A stretch of 64,000 bases of DNA from positions 434,001 through 498,000 of the forward strand of contig NZ_AHCD03000044.1 in the NCBI RefSeq assembly GCF_000238295.3, given 5' to 3'. A model generated the notes under the pieces. The model did no database searches. It worked only from the letters and a program-made list of their open reading frames with translations, and was not told where the DNA came from. Positions 54,236-63,902 of this stretch are shown piece after piece. Within the stretch, counting starts at the first letter, position 1, and the number at the start of each line of letters is the position of its first letter. This DNA is from Pseudoalteromonas rubra (lineage in GTDB: Bacteria; Pseudomonadota; Gammaproteobacteria; Enterobacterales; Alteromonadaceae). A program made the position numbers and the translations under genes.

Positions 54236-57200
54236 ATGGAGTTTAACACCTTAAGCACACGAATAAGCACTGGGTTCTCACTGGCTTTTTTGATCCCCGC
54301 CACCATTGTTATTGCAGCGCTTTTTCAGTTAGCTGAGCTGGAGCAAAGTAGCACTCAGTTTAGTACGAATGAACTGGCCAGTGTTAAGCATATGCAGGCA
54401 CTGAGATCTAACTTCGAGGACTCTAAACTCGAGCTGAAATCCTGGATGGCAGGCGGCGGTCAGCAACACTTGCAAGGGCGACGCGAGGCCTGGCAAAACA
54501 TTGACGAGTCCCTGTTTAAGATTAAAAGATTGTCCTTGTCGGCCTTGAGCCGGGACCAGGTTGTCAGGCTTGAAGCAAAGCTGGGTGAAGCCAGGCTGGT
54601 TCAGCAGCAAATAGAAGCCGTGGCGCAAACCGAAGAAAACTTCCCAGGGTTACAAATTCTCTTTAATCAGGCGATGCCCAGAGCTGAGCGGATCCAAAAT
54701 GCGGTAACGCTATTGATTGAGCGGGAAGAAGAGCTCTTTGCGGGAGAGCAGCGCAAGCAACTTCTTAAGCACCTGGCAGACTTCAGGGCCAGCTTCGCAA
54801 TTTCAATGAGCGCTGCAAAGGCGTTTTTGCTCAGCAATCAGGAGTCCTATTTCAGGGATTTTGAGGAGCATCACTCCTGGCATGAAGACGCCTGGTTAAA
54901 TGTCCAGCAACAACAAACCTTGTTGGACGAGCAGCAGATAATGCAATTTCAGAAAATTATGCGTTTACGTGTCGAATATTGGGCGTTGGTACGAGATATG
55001 TTCGAGTTCAGACGCAGTGCTGATTGGGATCAGGCAGAAAGCATCTGGCAAGCGCAATTGGGTCCGTTAACGCGGGCACTCAAAAATCAGCTGATTGAAA
55101 TCGAAATTGCGCAGCAACAGCTTGCAGATAACAGCCTGATGTCTAATCAAAATAGCTTAGCAGAGTTGTCTTTATTCTCTGTTATTGCACTTGCCCTGGC
55201 GGCAATGATAACAACACTTATCGCGTACTTAATTAACAAGCAGATAGGGCAATCGATTAATCAGTCAATTGAGGTTGCAGAGCAAGTTGCTGACGGCGAT
55301 TTTAGCACCAATGTACAGCTTCAAGGTAGCAAAGAGGTGAGGCAGCTGTCCCGCTCACTGGCAAAAATGACGGAAACACTACGTGCCATCACCCGCCATG
55401 CAAAAGAAATAGAAAAAGGGGACTATACTCAAGACTTTACCCCAAAAGGAGCACAAGACTTACTGGGGATAGCGCTGAATGCAATGACCAAAAATTTGCG
55501 TAAAGCTTATCAACTTTCGCAAGCGCAAACCTGGTTAAAAGCAGGGCAAGCCGATATTGCTGAGCGTTTAACTGGTAATCAGTCTGTGGTTCAAATTTAT
55601 CAAATTGCCTGTGATTTTTGCACCGGCTATTTGGAAGCTGAAGTAGGTGCTTTTTACGCAGCACAAGGCGAAACTTTCCAGTTAAAGGCCAGTTATGCTT
55701 ATCAATGTCGAAATACCGAAAATACTGAATTTAAACTCGGAGAAGGGCTGGTTGGGCAGGCCGCGTTAGAAAGCAAGTTATTGTATCTTAGAGAGTTGCC
55801 TGAAGATCATGTGTCGATTTTGGTAGACTCGGGCCTGGGGCACTCTGCTGCACGGCATGTGGTTGCTATGCCAGTAAAAGACAGACGGCAAAATGAAGCC
55901 GTGCTGGCAGTGATCGTTGTTGCCAGCGTTAAGCCGTTTTCTGCAGAGAGCATTGAGTTGCTTGAGTTGTGTGCGGATAGTATTGCACAGGCCATTGCAT
56001 CAGCTCAGTCACGTGGCAGGCTACAGGAGCTATTGGATGAATCGCAGCAGCAGGCAGAGGAGCTTGAGTCCCAGCAGCAGGATTTAAAAGCGGCCAATGA
56101 GGAACTGGAACAGCAAACACAGGAGCTAAAGCGTTCGGAAGAAGAGCTCAGAGAGCAAAGAAGCCGCCTGACTCAAACCAATACGGAATTAACAGAGCGC
56201 ACGGACACCTTACAGAAACAAAAAGTCGAAATCGAAAATGCCCGCATTGAGTTACAGCATCGTGCAGAACAGCTGGCCGCATCCAGCAAGTACAAGTCTG
56301 AGTTTTTGGCCAACATGTCACATGAATTACGGACGCCGCTGAATAGTTTGCTGCTACTGTCGCAATCTTTAGCCAGAAACTCGGAAGGTAACTTAAGCGA
56401 CGATCAGCTTGAAGACATTGAGGTCATTTATAACGGTGGCCAGTCTTTATTGACGCTAATTAATGAAATTCTGGATTTATCAAAGGTTGAGGCGGGTAAG
56501 CTAAAACTGATCTCAGACAGGGTTGATTTGCACGGCTTTGTGGCTCGACTGAAGAGACAGTTTGAGCCGCTTGCTAAAGAAAAGAATCTGGATTTTAAGG
56601 TTTCTATCTCTGCGTTGGCACCTAAAGACATAGAAACTGATGAGCTCAGACTGGAGCAAATATTACGTAATTTATTGTCTAATGCATTTAAGTTTACGGA
56701 CCAGGGGCATGTTGAGCTATGCATAGAGCCACTCGCTGGTGATGTGCAATTCAGTAATTTGGAGCAGACCCCGGATGACTGTCTGAGTTTTGTCGTTAAA
56801 GACACAGGTATTGGCATTGAGCCAGACAAACAACAAGCGATTTTTGAAGCTTTTCAGCAAGCAGATGGTTCAACTAGCCGAGCCTTTGGTGGTACAGGGC
56901 TGGGACTGACCATATCGCGAGAGTTCAGTAAGTTGCTGGGTGGAGAGATCCATCTGACCAGCGAATTGGGGGCAGGTAGTACTTTTTCTTTGTATATACC
57001 GTGCCAAAAACAACTAGACTCTGCGGAGCAAGTTACATCTGTGCCACAAACTGAGGTGCACAAAAGTCAACCGGTGCAGCAAAATGATTTTGTGAAAGTG
57101 CATGATGATGCCTTACTGGCTGAGCCGCTGTCACAAAGCGTAGCTGGCATTAACTCTATCGTGACTGCTGACGTTCCGCCCGAGCCGGTTCCTGACTATG

Positions 57201-58399
57201 CAAGTACAATTTTGATTGTTGAAGATGATAGCCAATTTGCCAGTATTTTAGCTGATATTGCGCGCAAGCATCAGTTTGAACCTGTGGTATGTGCTCGAGC
57301 CGATGAAGCCTTAGACAAGGTACGACAAGCGCAGCCTAACGCTGTGATATTAGACATTGGATTGCCAGATATGGATGGGATGGCATTATTGGATACGTTG
57401 AAGTCTGAGCCTAAAACACGCCAGATCCCGGTTCATATTGTATCGGGTAAAAATAAAGATCCAAAAGCGCTACAAAAAGGGGCAATCGATTTTTTAACTA
57501 AGCCTGTCTCTTTAGATCAGATGGAGCAGGTCTTCGCTAAGTTTGAAGTCTTGCTACAAAAACACATTAAGCACATACTCCTGGTTGAAGACGATACACA
57601 TGCATGTAAAGTGATTAAACATGTCTTACAGCAAAAGGGGTTACAGCTCCATGTTGCAAATGATGGCAGCACGGCGATGCAACTTTTGAAACAACATCAG
57701 ATTGACTGTTGTATAGTTGATTTGAATTTACCGGACATATCGGGCTTTGAACTGCTCGAGAAAATGGATGCTGAGGCGGGTCTGATATTGCCACCGATCA
57801 TTATTTACACCGCGCAGGAGCTGAGCCGGGATGAATACCATCAGCTGTTGCGGTTTACCGATAAAATTGTACTGAAGACAGACCATGCTCCGGTGCGTTT
57901 GCAAGATGAAGTTGAGCTTTTTTTGCACTCTGTTGAGCAGCAGTTACCACCCAGTGTCGTTGCTGCAAAGCGCAGCGATATAGTTAGTCAACCCGTTGAC
58001 TTGTCGGGCTTTCATGTTCTGTTGGTGGATGATGATTTGCGAAATACGTACGCCTTATCCAAGTTGCTGAAGGAGCAGGGACTGGATGTCACTATGGCTG
58101 ACAATGGTCAACTAGCCCTGGAAAAGCTCCAGCAGAGTGAGCAATTTGATTTAGTCCTGATGGATATTATGATGCCCATTATGGACGGCTTTGAAGCCAT
58201 GAGGCATATTCGCGCGGATATTTCACAGAGCCTTCCAATTATCGCGCTAACAGCAAAGGCGATGAGTGAAGACAAACAAAGATGCCTGGAAGCTGGGGCC
58301 AGTGACTATCTCGCTAAACCGGTAGATATCAATGTATTGATATCTATGATGAAAATCTGGTTATATGAAACGCAAAATGCAAGCGACAGACTCCATTGA
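54236..58399 (+). CDS. Hybrid sensor histidine kinase: HAMP-GAF-HisKA-HATPase plus three receiver domains
   Basis: 1387 residues. TM1 at about 15-34, a long helical periplasmic domain, TM2 at about 310-333, HAMP (about 335-390), a GAF domain (about 440-590), a coiled coil rich in Gln/Glu (about 595-690), HisKA with His696 (FLANMSHELRTPLN) and an ATPase domain with DTGIGIEP and FGGTGLGLTI. Then come receivers with Asp1040 (VILDIGLPDMDG), Asp1162 (CCIVDLNLPDISG) and Asp1310 (LVLMDIMMPIMDG). The third is canonical (VDDD, KPVD); the second has a degenerate switch and Lys region (VLKTDH), so phosphotransfer may be asymmetric. Its end overlaps the cheR-type gene. Multi-receiver kinases of this kind often tie chemosensory methylation to c-di-GMP output. 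Confidence 0.9.
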   Translation: MEFNTLSTRISTGFSLAFLIPATIVIAALFQLAELEQSSTQFSTNELASVKHMQALRSNFEDSKLELKSWMAGGGQQHLQGRREAWQNIDESLFKIKRLSLSALSRDQVVRLEAKLGEARLVQQQIEAVAQTEENFPGLQILFNQAMPRAERIQNAVTLLIEREEELFAGEQRKQLLKHLADFRASFAISMSAAKAFLLSNQESYFRDFEEHHSWHEDAWLNVQQQQTLLDEQQIMQFQKIMRLRVEYWALVRDMFEFRRSADWDQAESIWQAQLGPLTRALKNQLIEIEIAQQQLADNSLMSNQNSLAELSLFSVIALALAAMITTLIAYLINKQIGQSINQSIEVAEQVADGDFSTNVQLQGSKEVRQLSRSLAKMTETLRAITRHAKEIEKGDYTQDFTPKGAQDLLGIALNAMTKNLRKAYQLSQAQTWLKAGQADIAERLTGNQSVVQIYQIACDFCTGYLEAEVGAFYAAQGETFQLKASYAYQCRNTENTEFKLGEGLVGQAALESKLLYLRELPEDHVSILVDSGLGHSAARHVVAMPVKDRRQNEAVLAVIVVASVKPFSAESIELLELCADSIAQAIASAQSRGRLQELLDESQQQAEELESQQQDLKAANEELEQQTQELKRSEEELREQRSRLTQTNTELTERTDTLQKQKVEIENARIELQHRAEQLAASSKYKSEFLANMSHELRTPLNSLLLLSQSLARNSEGNLSDDQLEDIEVIYNGGQSLLTLINEILDLSKVEAGKLKLISDRVDLHGFVARLKRQFEPLAKEKNLDFKVSISALAPKDIETDELRLEQILRNLLSNAFKFTDQGHVELCIEPLAGDVQFSNLEQTPDDCLSFVVKDTGIGIEPDKQQAIFEAFQQADGSTSRAFGGTGLGLTISREFSKLLGGEIHLTSELGAGSTFSLYIPCQKQLDSAEQVTSVPQTEVHKSQPVQQNDFVKVHDDALLAEPLSQSVAGINSIVTADVPPEPVPDYASTILIVEDDSQFASILADIARKHQFEPVVCARADEALDKVRQAQPNAVILDIGLPDMDGMALLDTLKSEPKTRQIPVHIVSGKNKDPKALQKGAIDFLTKPVSLDQMEQVFAKFEVLLQKHIKHILLVEDDTHACKVIKHVLQQKGLQLHVANDGSTAMQLLKQHQIDCCIVDLNLPDISGFELLEKMDAEAGLILPPIIIYTAQELSRDEYHQLLRFTDKIVLKTDHAPVRLQDEVELFLHSVEQQLPPSVVAAKRSDIVSQPVDLSGFHVLLVDDDLRNTYALSKLLKEQGLDVTMADNGQLALEKLQQSEQFDLVLMDIMMPIMDGFEAMRHIRADISQSLPIIALTAKAMSEDKQRCLEAGASDYLAKPVDINVLISMMKIWLYETQNASDRLH

Positions 58400-59261
58400 T
58401 ATGACCCGGTTATCAAGCCGCGAAAGCAAGCTGACTCCTGAGCAAATGTTAGAAGTCGATATTTTGCTGGACGTTTTGTATCGGCGTAGTGGCTATGATT
58501 TTTCACAGTATGCGCGCAGTACGCTGATAAGACGCTTACAAAATTGCATGCTTATGGATGATGTTGCCCATTTTTCGCATTTAATTCCCAAGGTGCTGTA
58601 TGAAAAAGGGTATATGCACAAGCTGCTGCAGGAATTGTCAGTGAGCGTGACGGAGTTCTTCCGAGACCCTGCGTTTTTTAAGTCTCTTGAGCAACATGTA
58701 TTTCCTATCTTAAAAACTTTCCCCTACTACAAAATTTGGCATGCCGGGTGTGCTACCGGGGAGGAAGTGTATTCTCTGGCAATGTTATTAAAGGCTCACG
58801 GCTTATATGACCGGGCTAAGATATATGCAACTGATTTTAATGACCGGATTTTGGACAAAGCCAAAACGGGTATCTTTACAGAGGAAACGATACGGCAGGG
58901 GGAGAAAAATTATAACCAGCTGGCAATATCCAGTACTACGCCATTCCATGAACATTTTTCTACACAATATCACAGCAGCAAAATTCGTATGGAACTGGCC
59001 AGAAACATTGTGTTTGCCAATCACAACCTGGTTTGTGATGGTGTGTTTGGTGAAATGCAGTTGATACTTTGTCGAAATGTTATGATTTACTTTGATAACT
59101 CGCTGAAGCAGCGAGTTATCAATTTGTTTGATCAGAGTTTGCACCACAGTGGCTTTTTAGGTCTGGGACGACTCGAAAACCTTGATTCTCTTGATTCCAA
59201 TGGCCGATGGCAGCTACTTGATAATGCGGCTACCCTATATCGAAAAATACCCAGAGTATGA
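58365..59261 (+). CDS. cheR: CheR-type protein-glutamate methyltransferase
   Basis: A 298-residue SAM-dependent methyltransferase with an N-terminal helical domain (LTPEQMLEVDILLDVLYRRSGYDF...RRLQNCM), VSVTEFFRDPAFF, the SAM-binding motif IWHAGCATGEEVYSLAMLL, YATDFNDRILDKAKTGIF and LILCRNVMIYFD. The first ATG (58365) lies 35 bases inside the hybrid kinase gene; a second ATG at 58401 follows the kinase stop by one base. No good ribosome binding site separates them, so the start is uncertain and translation is probably coupled. It lacks TPR repeats, and no CheB methylesterase gene lies nearby. The target is presumably a receptor-like protein, possibly the hybrid kinase itself (inference). Confidence 0.88.
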   Translation: MKRKMQATDSIDMTRLSSRESKLTPEQMLEVDILLDVLYRRSGYDFSQYARSTLIRRLQNCMLMDDVAHFSHLIPKVLYEKGYMHKLLQELSVSVTEFFRDPAFFKSLEQHVFPILKTFPYYKIWHAGCATGEEVYSLAMLLKAHGLYDRAKIYATDFNDRILDKAKTGIFTEETIRQGEKNYNQLAISSTTPFHEHFSTQYHSSKIRMELARNIVFANHNLVCDGVFGEMQLILCRNVMIYFDNSLKQRVINLFDQSLHHSGFLGLGRLENLDSLDSNGRWQLLDNAATLYRKIPRV

Positions 59262-59491
59262 TATCTATTCGAGATTGTTTCTGGCTGTGCTAATCAACAC
59301 ATTAAGTGAAATAAAAATAGTAAATTTAAGCGTTTTTTGCCCAAGGGTCGTACCTTTTTTGGGTGTAATTGTCATGGTTGCAGGTTTGAACTAGGACTAA
59401 AGGCGTAGGAAATTTTAAATAGCCTGGGCTTGTCAGTGTGGTTTTTGTACTAAGCTTGAAAGAGCGGGAAAGACACAACCCAGGATGATTT

Positions 59492-61624
59492 ATGGAAGCG
59501 ATACAGCAAAGTCGGTTGCAGCAAGACGACCTTACCAAACCCACGATTTTGATTGTCGATGACAGGCCCGAAAACCACAGAGTAGTGAAAAAGATCCTGT
59601 CGGATATGAACGCTAATTTTCACTCGGCAGAGTCGGGCCACGAGGTCCTCTCATTGGTATTACGGCATAAGTATGCTGTTATTTTACTTGATGTCATGAT
59701 GCCCGGCATTGATGGGTTTGAGACGGCCTCTTTGCTGCGTATGAATGACGAAACTAAGCACACACCGATTATATTTATCACCGCGGCAGATCACACTGAA
59801 GCGCTGGAATTTAAAGGCTATGAGGTTGGGGCGGTTGATTACCTGTTTAAACCTATTAATGCCCATTCGTTGTACAGTAAAGTACAAGTTTTTCTTGAAT
59901 TGGATCTGCAAAGAACCAAGCTGCTGCAATCTTTTCATGATATTCAAGAGCTTGAAAACAAAAACCGGTTACTACTCAAATCCATCGGCGAAGGTATTCT
60001 AGGCGTCGACGTTCGTGGCAAGATTACTTATACCAATCCCGCCACAGAGAAAATTCTTGGCCAGAACGAAAATACCTTAGTCGGGGCTGATGTTGCGGAG
60101 TTTATTTGTTTGTCAACGTCACGGGCGGGTAATGCAAATTGGGAGGGGTGCAAAATTTTTGAGCACTGTGCGAAAGGCTACACCTACCGGGATACATATG
60201 GGCTGTTCAAAGATTGTGATAAACGTATGTTTCCTGCTGAGCTTATTGCCACGCCTATCTACGAAAACAAGACCTTGTTTGGTGTGGTCATTGCTTTTCA
60301 GGACATCAGTCAAAAACGTAGTATTGAGGAGCAACTGAGTCGCTTGTCTCAGTTTGATACTTTAACGGGATTGGTTAATCGCAGCACTTTTGAGAAACAC
60401 TTGCAGCAAGCAATTAAACGTAGCCTCAGACATGGCCGGGAGTTCTCACTTCTGCACCTCGACCTGGACCATTTTAAGCAGGTCAATGACCAGTTTGGCC
60501 ATGAAGTGGGTGATATTTTACTTCAGGAAGTGGGCCACCGCATTGTAAAAACGGTCAGTGATGGTGACATTGTTGCCCGCATTGGCGGTGATGAATTTGT
60601 GATTTTACTGGAGAACTTTATAGAACAACATGTCAGGAATGAAGCGGTGCTTGCCGAGCATTTACTCAGCCATTTGTCGGGCGCTTATCTTATTCGCGGG
60701 CATGAAATTTACATTGGCCCAAGTATTGGGATTGCGCGTTTTCCGGGCGCCGGGGAAGACAGTGTTAGTGTATTAAGGGCCGTTGAGCTGGCGATGTACC
60801 GGGCCAAAAAGCAAGGCGGACAGAATTTTCAGTTTTTCACTGAAGAGCTTCATTTACAGGCACTGGCATCGCTGGAATTAGAGCAAAAGCTACGTGCTGC
60901 TATTGAACACCAGGAATTTGCACTGTTTTACCAACCTCAATGGGACATTCTTAATAATCGCGTCAATAAGGTAGAGGCGTTGTTACGCTGGTTTCCTGCG
61001 GATGGCAGCAGGCTGGGTCCCGATGTATTTATCCCCAAGCTCGAAGAAATGGGGATGATCAATAAGGTGGGTGAGTGGGTAGTCGAACAGGCGTGTCGTC
61101 AGGCGCAAAAATGGCGAGCTGAATACCCTAACCCGCCCTGTATCGCGGTAAATTTATCTATGGATCAGTTGCAGCGAGAGGAGCTGCCCGAGGTGGTATT
61201 TTATCTGTTGCAAAAGTATCAGTTACCGGCTAACGCCATAGAGGTGGAAGTAACTGAAGGGATGATGATGCAAAACCCTCAGCAGGCAATCGAAATCCTT
61301 AATGCGTTTCAGCGCCTGGGTATCTCCGTCGCGATTGATGATTTTGGAACTGGTTATTCGTCGTTTAGTTATCTCGTGCACCTGCCGATTGATACATTAA
61401 AAATTGACCGTGAATTCATCCGTAAATTAGGTGAGGATGATAAATGTGAGATGGTCGTGCGCGCCATCATAAGTTTGGCGCACAACATGCACCTTAAAGT
61501 GGTGGCCGAAGGCGTAGAGACAGAGCAACAGTTAGCATTTTTGCTGGAGCAAAAGTGCGACTACATTCAGGGCTATTATTTTGCCAAGCCAGCCTCTGCG
61601 GCAGAGGTTCGACTTGAGGTTTGA
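59492..61624 (+). CDS. REC-PAS-GGDEF-EAL c-di-GMP enzyme
   Basis: 710 residues with AGGATG ahead of the ATG. An N-terminal receiver (about 18-135) has VDDRPEN, Asp67 (AVILLDVMMPGIDG) and YLFKPI. A PAS domain follows (about 155-275, LLLKSIGEGILGVD). The GGDEF domain has its active motif at 365-369 (ARIGGDEFVILLEN) and is apparently intact. The EAL domain starts with Glu495 (KVEALLRWF) and keeps the metal-binding blocks VNLSMDQL, EVTEG and DDFGTGYSSFSYL, so both cyclase and phosphodiesterase active sites look complete. Phosphorylation by the upstream hybrid kinase may switch its output. The 3' end overlaps the convergent gene at 61576 by 49 bases. Confidence 0.92.
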   Translation: MEAIQQSRLQQDDLTKPTILIVDDRPENHRVVKKILSDMNANFHSAESGHEVLSLVLRHKYAVILLDVMMPGIDGFETASLLRMNDETKHTPIIFITAADHTEALEFKGYEVGAVDYLFKPINAHSLYSKVQVFLELDLQRTKLLQSFHDIQELENKNRLLLKSIGEGILGVDVRGKITYTNPATEKILGQNENTLVGADVAEFICLSTSRAGNANWEGCKIFEHCAKGYTYRDTYGLFKDCDKRMFPAELIATPIYENKTLFGVVIAFQDISQKRSIEEQLSRLSQFDTLTGLVNRSTFEKHLQQAIKRSLRHGREFSLLHLDLDHFKQVNDQFGHEVGDILLQEVGHRIVKTVSDGDIVARIGGDEFVILLENFIEQHVRNEAVLAEHLLSHLSGAYLIRGHEIYIGPSIGIARFPGAGEDSVSVLRAVELAMYRAKKQGGQNFQFFTEELHLQALASLELEQKLRAAIEHQEFALFYQPQWDILNNRVNKVEALLRWFPADGSRLGPDVFIPKLEEMGMINKVGEWVVEQACRQAQKWRAEYPNPPCIAVNLSMDQLQREELPEVVFYLLQKYQLPANAIEVEVTEGMMMQNPQQAIEILNAFQRLGISVAIDDFGTGYSSFSYLVHLPIDTLKIDREFIRKLGEDDKCEMVVRAIISLAHNMHLKVVAEGVETEQQLAFLLEQKCDYIQGYYFAKPASAAEVRLEV

Positions 61625-62409
61625 GCCTGGGTTATCGCAACCAGAGGTAAATGAATTACAATGGCCTGCGACGTAATATAAATGGCCCAGTTAATAGCTC
61701 TGATCTGAGGATAATAACCTTGTCCTTCATTGCCAAAGAGCCAAAACTGGCCGATAAGCGCATCTGCAACAGTGGCCAGTATCATACCGAGTGCCAGAAT
61801 GGTCCTTTGCGTTTTTGCTATACGAGAGCTGATAAGTAAACACAAACCTAACAATGCCGCTTGTGCTATGACTAGGGCATAGCCACCTGTTAATAGCGTG
61901 ACATACCAGCCACTACCTGGTAAGTGCATATTTAAGTAACTGAATAAGGCTAACAAGGATGTGATTAGCATGGCAATAATAAAGTAAACTACCTGAGTGC
62001 CTGAATAGCCCAGCAAACACCAGCATGCGAGAAATAACAACAGATAGCCGGGCATAAAAAACCACACAGAGTCTGCGAGGTAATCGTGTTTAATTACGGC
62101 ACCATGCTGGAAGTAGTGTTGAGCCAGGTTGAAGTTAACAATGTCGCCTGCCAGGCAAAACAGCAAAGAAAACACCACCAGGTTTGCAACGAGCCGATAA
62201 CTATGTGCATATTGATGTTGGTTGATTACCTGTCTTATTATTAAGCAATTACACAGTAATAAAATCAGGGTCAATGCTTCAAAACTTAATACCCAGTTGC
62301 GTGTTTCTCCTACCACAGACCACACGCCGAGCAGAGTGAAAATGAGGTCGAGCATGGCGAGTGCGATGATTAAGACACTTATTTTAACTGTATGCCAGCG
62401 GGCAACCAT
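61576..62409 (-). CDS. Polytopic inner-membrane protein, possibly YhhN-like
   Basis: A 277-residue protein with about eight hydrophobic segments. The last segments (MILATVADALIGQFWLF...WAIYITSQAIVIHLP) resemble the S/A-D-x-L-L and Y-x-x-Q-x-L-I pattern of the YhhN/lysoplasmalogenase family, but the match is weak. It has no signal peptide and no polar catalytic loop that I can name. It is convergent with the REC-PAS-GGDEF-EAL gene, with 49 shared bases; the hydrophilic tail (TSSRTSAAEAGLAK) lies in the overlap. Alternative: an uncharacterised membrane protein unrelated to YhhN. Confidence 0.6.
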   Translation of the reverse strand: MVARWHTVKISVLIIALAMLDLIFTLLGVWSVVGETRNWVLSFEALTLILLLCNCLIIRQVINQHQYAHSYRLVANLVVFSLLFCLAGDIVNFNLAQHYFQHGAVIKHDYLADSVWFFMPGYLLLFLACWCLLGYSGTQVVYFIIAMLITSLLALFSYLNMHLPGSGWYVTLLTGGYALVIAQAALLGLCLLISSRIAKTQRTILALGMILATVADALIGQFWLFGNEGQGYYPQIRAINWAIYITSQAIVIHLPLVAITQAQTSSRTSAAEAGLAK

Positions 62410-62521
62410 CCTGAGTCCTTGTTGTTATCTTGGCCTGTTTGTTGAAGGTACAACTTTTAACAGTATTCTCCATGCAAAAGCAATGCTTTTTGTGTAGATT
62501 GCCAAGCTTGAGAGGAAATAT

Positions 62522-63448
62522 ATGTCACAATTGAAAACCACACTGTCGTTTACTTTTTCGGTCTGTGCGCTTGGCGTCGCACTTTACAGCCACTTTACCC
62601 AGTCACCAGCACTCAGTAGCACATCTGATGTTCAATCAGCAGAAAATGCATCGTTGCAAGGTCACAGCGAACAGGTTACGCCTGTCGAGGCAGGCAACTT
62701 GGTTCAAAAACAGCAGCATATTGAGCAATTAGAGGAGCAAGTGCGTTATTTACAGGAGCGTGTTCTCGAACTGGAGAATCGTACCTTCTCTGAGTCCTCT
62801 TCGCCTGAGGCGCTTGAAGAATCTGTTTTAGCTATCCTGGAGAAAAAGGAGCAGAAAGAACGTGCTGAGCACAGGCAGAGCAATCCGGTTTATGGCTTTT
62901 ATGAAGACTTGCCTGATGACTATGAGATGCGTTTGAAAACCGATCCTGAGTATGCGGATAAACTGGGCAGACAATTACAGCAAAAAGTGTTGGATGAGAG
63001 CCTACCTGTGATTGACCGTTTGTCGGCGATGGGTCAGTTGCAGATGAATATGTATGTGCTGAATCGCACGCAAATGGACACCATGAGTTACGATACGGTG
63101 GATGCTGTGATTAAAATTAGCCGCGGGCAGTACGATGATAAACTCAGAGTTCAGGCACTGGATGTCGTTGCACAAACGCCAGTGGTAGACGCGCGTATAG
63201 CGCGTTCTTTGCTGGATATTGTTGAAAAAGAAGAAAACGATTACATGAGAGCAACCGCAGCAGAAGGTCTGATGTCGCAATATTATCAGGCGAACGATGA
63301 GCAATATCCGGGGCTTAAGCGGCAGCTTGCAAACGATATTCTGAAATTATACGACAATGATATTGATAATCAGGTTTATAACCTGATGCAACGTATGATC
63401 GGAGACGAAGACCTGCTGGATCAAATTCGCAAAGATGCCAATAAGTAA
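62522..63448 (+). CDS. Envelope protein with coiled coil and HEAT-like helical C-terminus
   Basis: 308 residues with GAGGAAATAT ahead of the ATG. An N-terminal hydrophobic stretch (about 8-24, LSFTFSVCALGVALY) acts as anchor or signal. A coiled coil follows (about 60-90, QHIEQLEEQVRYLQERVLELENR) and a charged linker. The C-terminal half has alpha-helical pairs spaced like HEAT repeats (DRLSAMGQLQM, DKLRVQALDVVAQT, YMRATAAEGLMSQY). No enzyme motif and no recognised family. Probably a scaffolding or protein-binding component in the periplasm. Divergent from the membrane-protein gene, separated by 112 bases. Confidence 0.7.
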   Translation: MSQLKTTLSFTFSVCALGVALYSHFTQSPALSSTSDVQSAENASLQGHSEQVTPVEAGNLVQKQQHIEQLEEQVRYLQERVLELENRTFSESSSPEALEESVLAILEKKEQKERAEHRQSNPVYGFYEDLPDDYEMRLKTDPEYADKLGRQLQQKVLDESLPVIDRLSAMGQLQMNMYVLNRTQMDTMSYDTVDAVIKISRGQYDDKLRVQALDVVAQTPVVDARIARSLLDIVEKEENDYMRATAAEGLMSQYYQANDEQYPGLKRQLANDILKLYDNDIDNQVYNLMQRMIGDEDLLDQIRKDANK

Positions 63449-63902
63449 TCTTGCTGATCAGCAGACTTTAAGCCCTTCCTTTCGGCATACGCATGGTGTC
63501 CGGCGTGTCAGCCTCGCGCTTTTAGGAACGTCATGTATGTAATGCACAGTTCATTCCAGTCAACGGATTATTATGCTCGCGCGATGCCCTGGGGCTTTAT
63601 CAAAAATCTGGTGTCATGGTCATCGATGATCCAAAAAGGTACCGGAAAATAACAGGCGGGGTGTAAATCGTTAAACCGAGATCTCGTTAGCGCAGTTCAA
63701 TTGAAACAGTGTTTTCACGGCAGGCTTTTTCAGTCAGTTGAGTTTGCCTCATTCAAACAAAGTGACAAATACCGATAATCGTATTTCGTAGTGTATTAAT
63801 TACATCTATATTTATAGAGTATTTTTTCTGAGAACTCGCGTATTTAGCGCTGTCGCCTGCTGGTATTTAAATAAATTAGGTGGCGGTAAAGAAGGGGTAG
63901 CC
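63449..63902. other. Intergenic region at the right end
   Basis: 454 bases with no convincing ORF or strong terminator. A ribosome binding site (AAGAAGGGG) precedes the partial gene at 63903. Confidence 0.4.
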
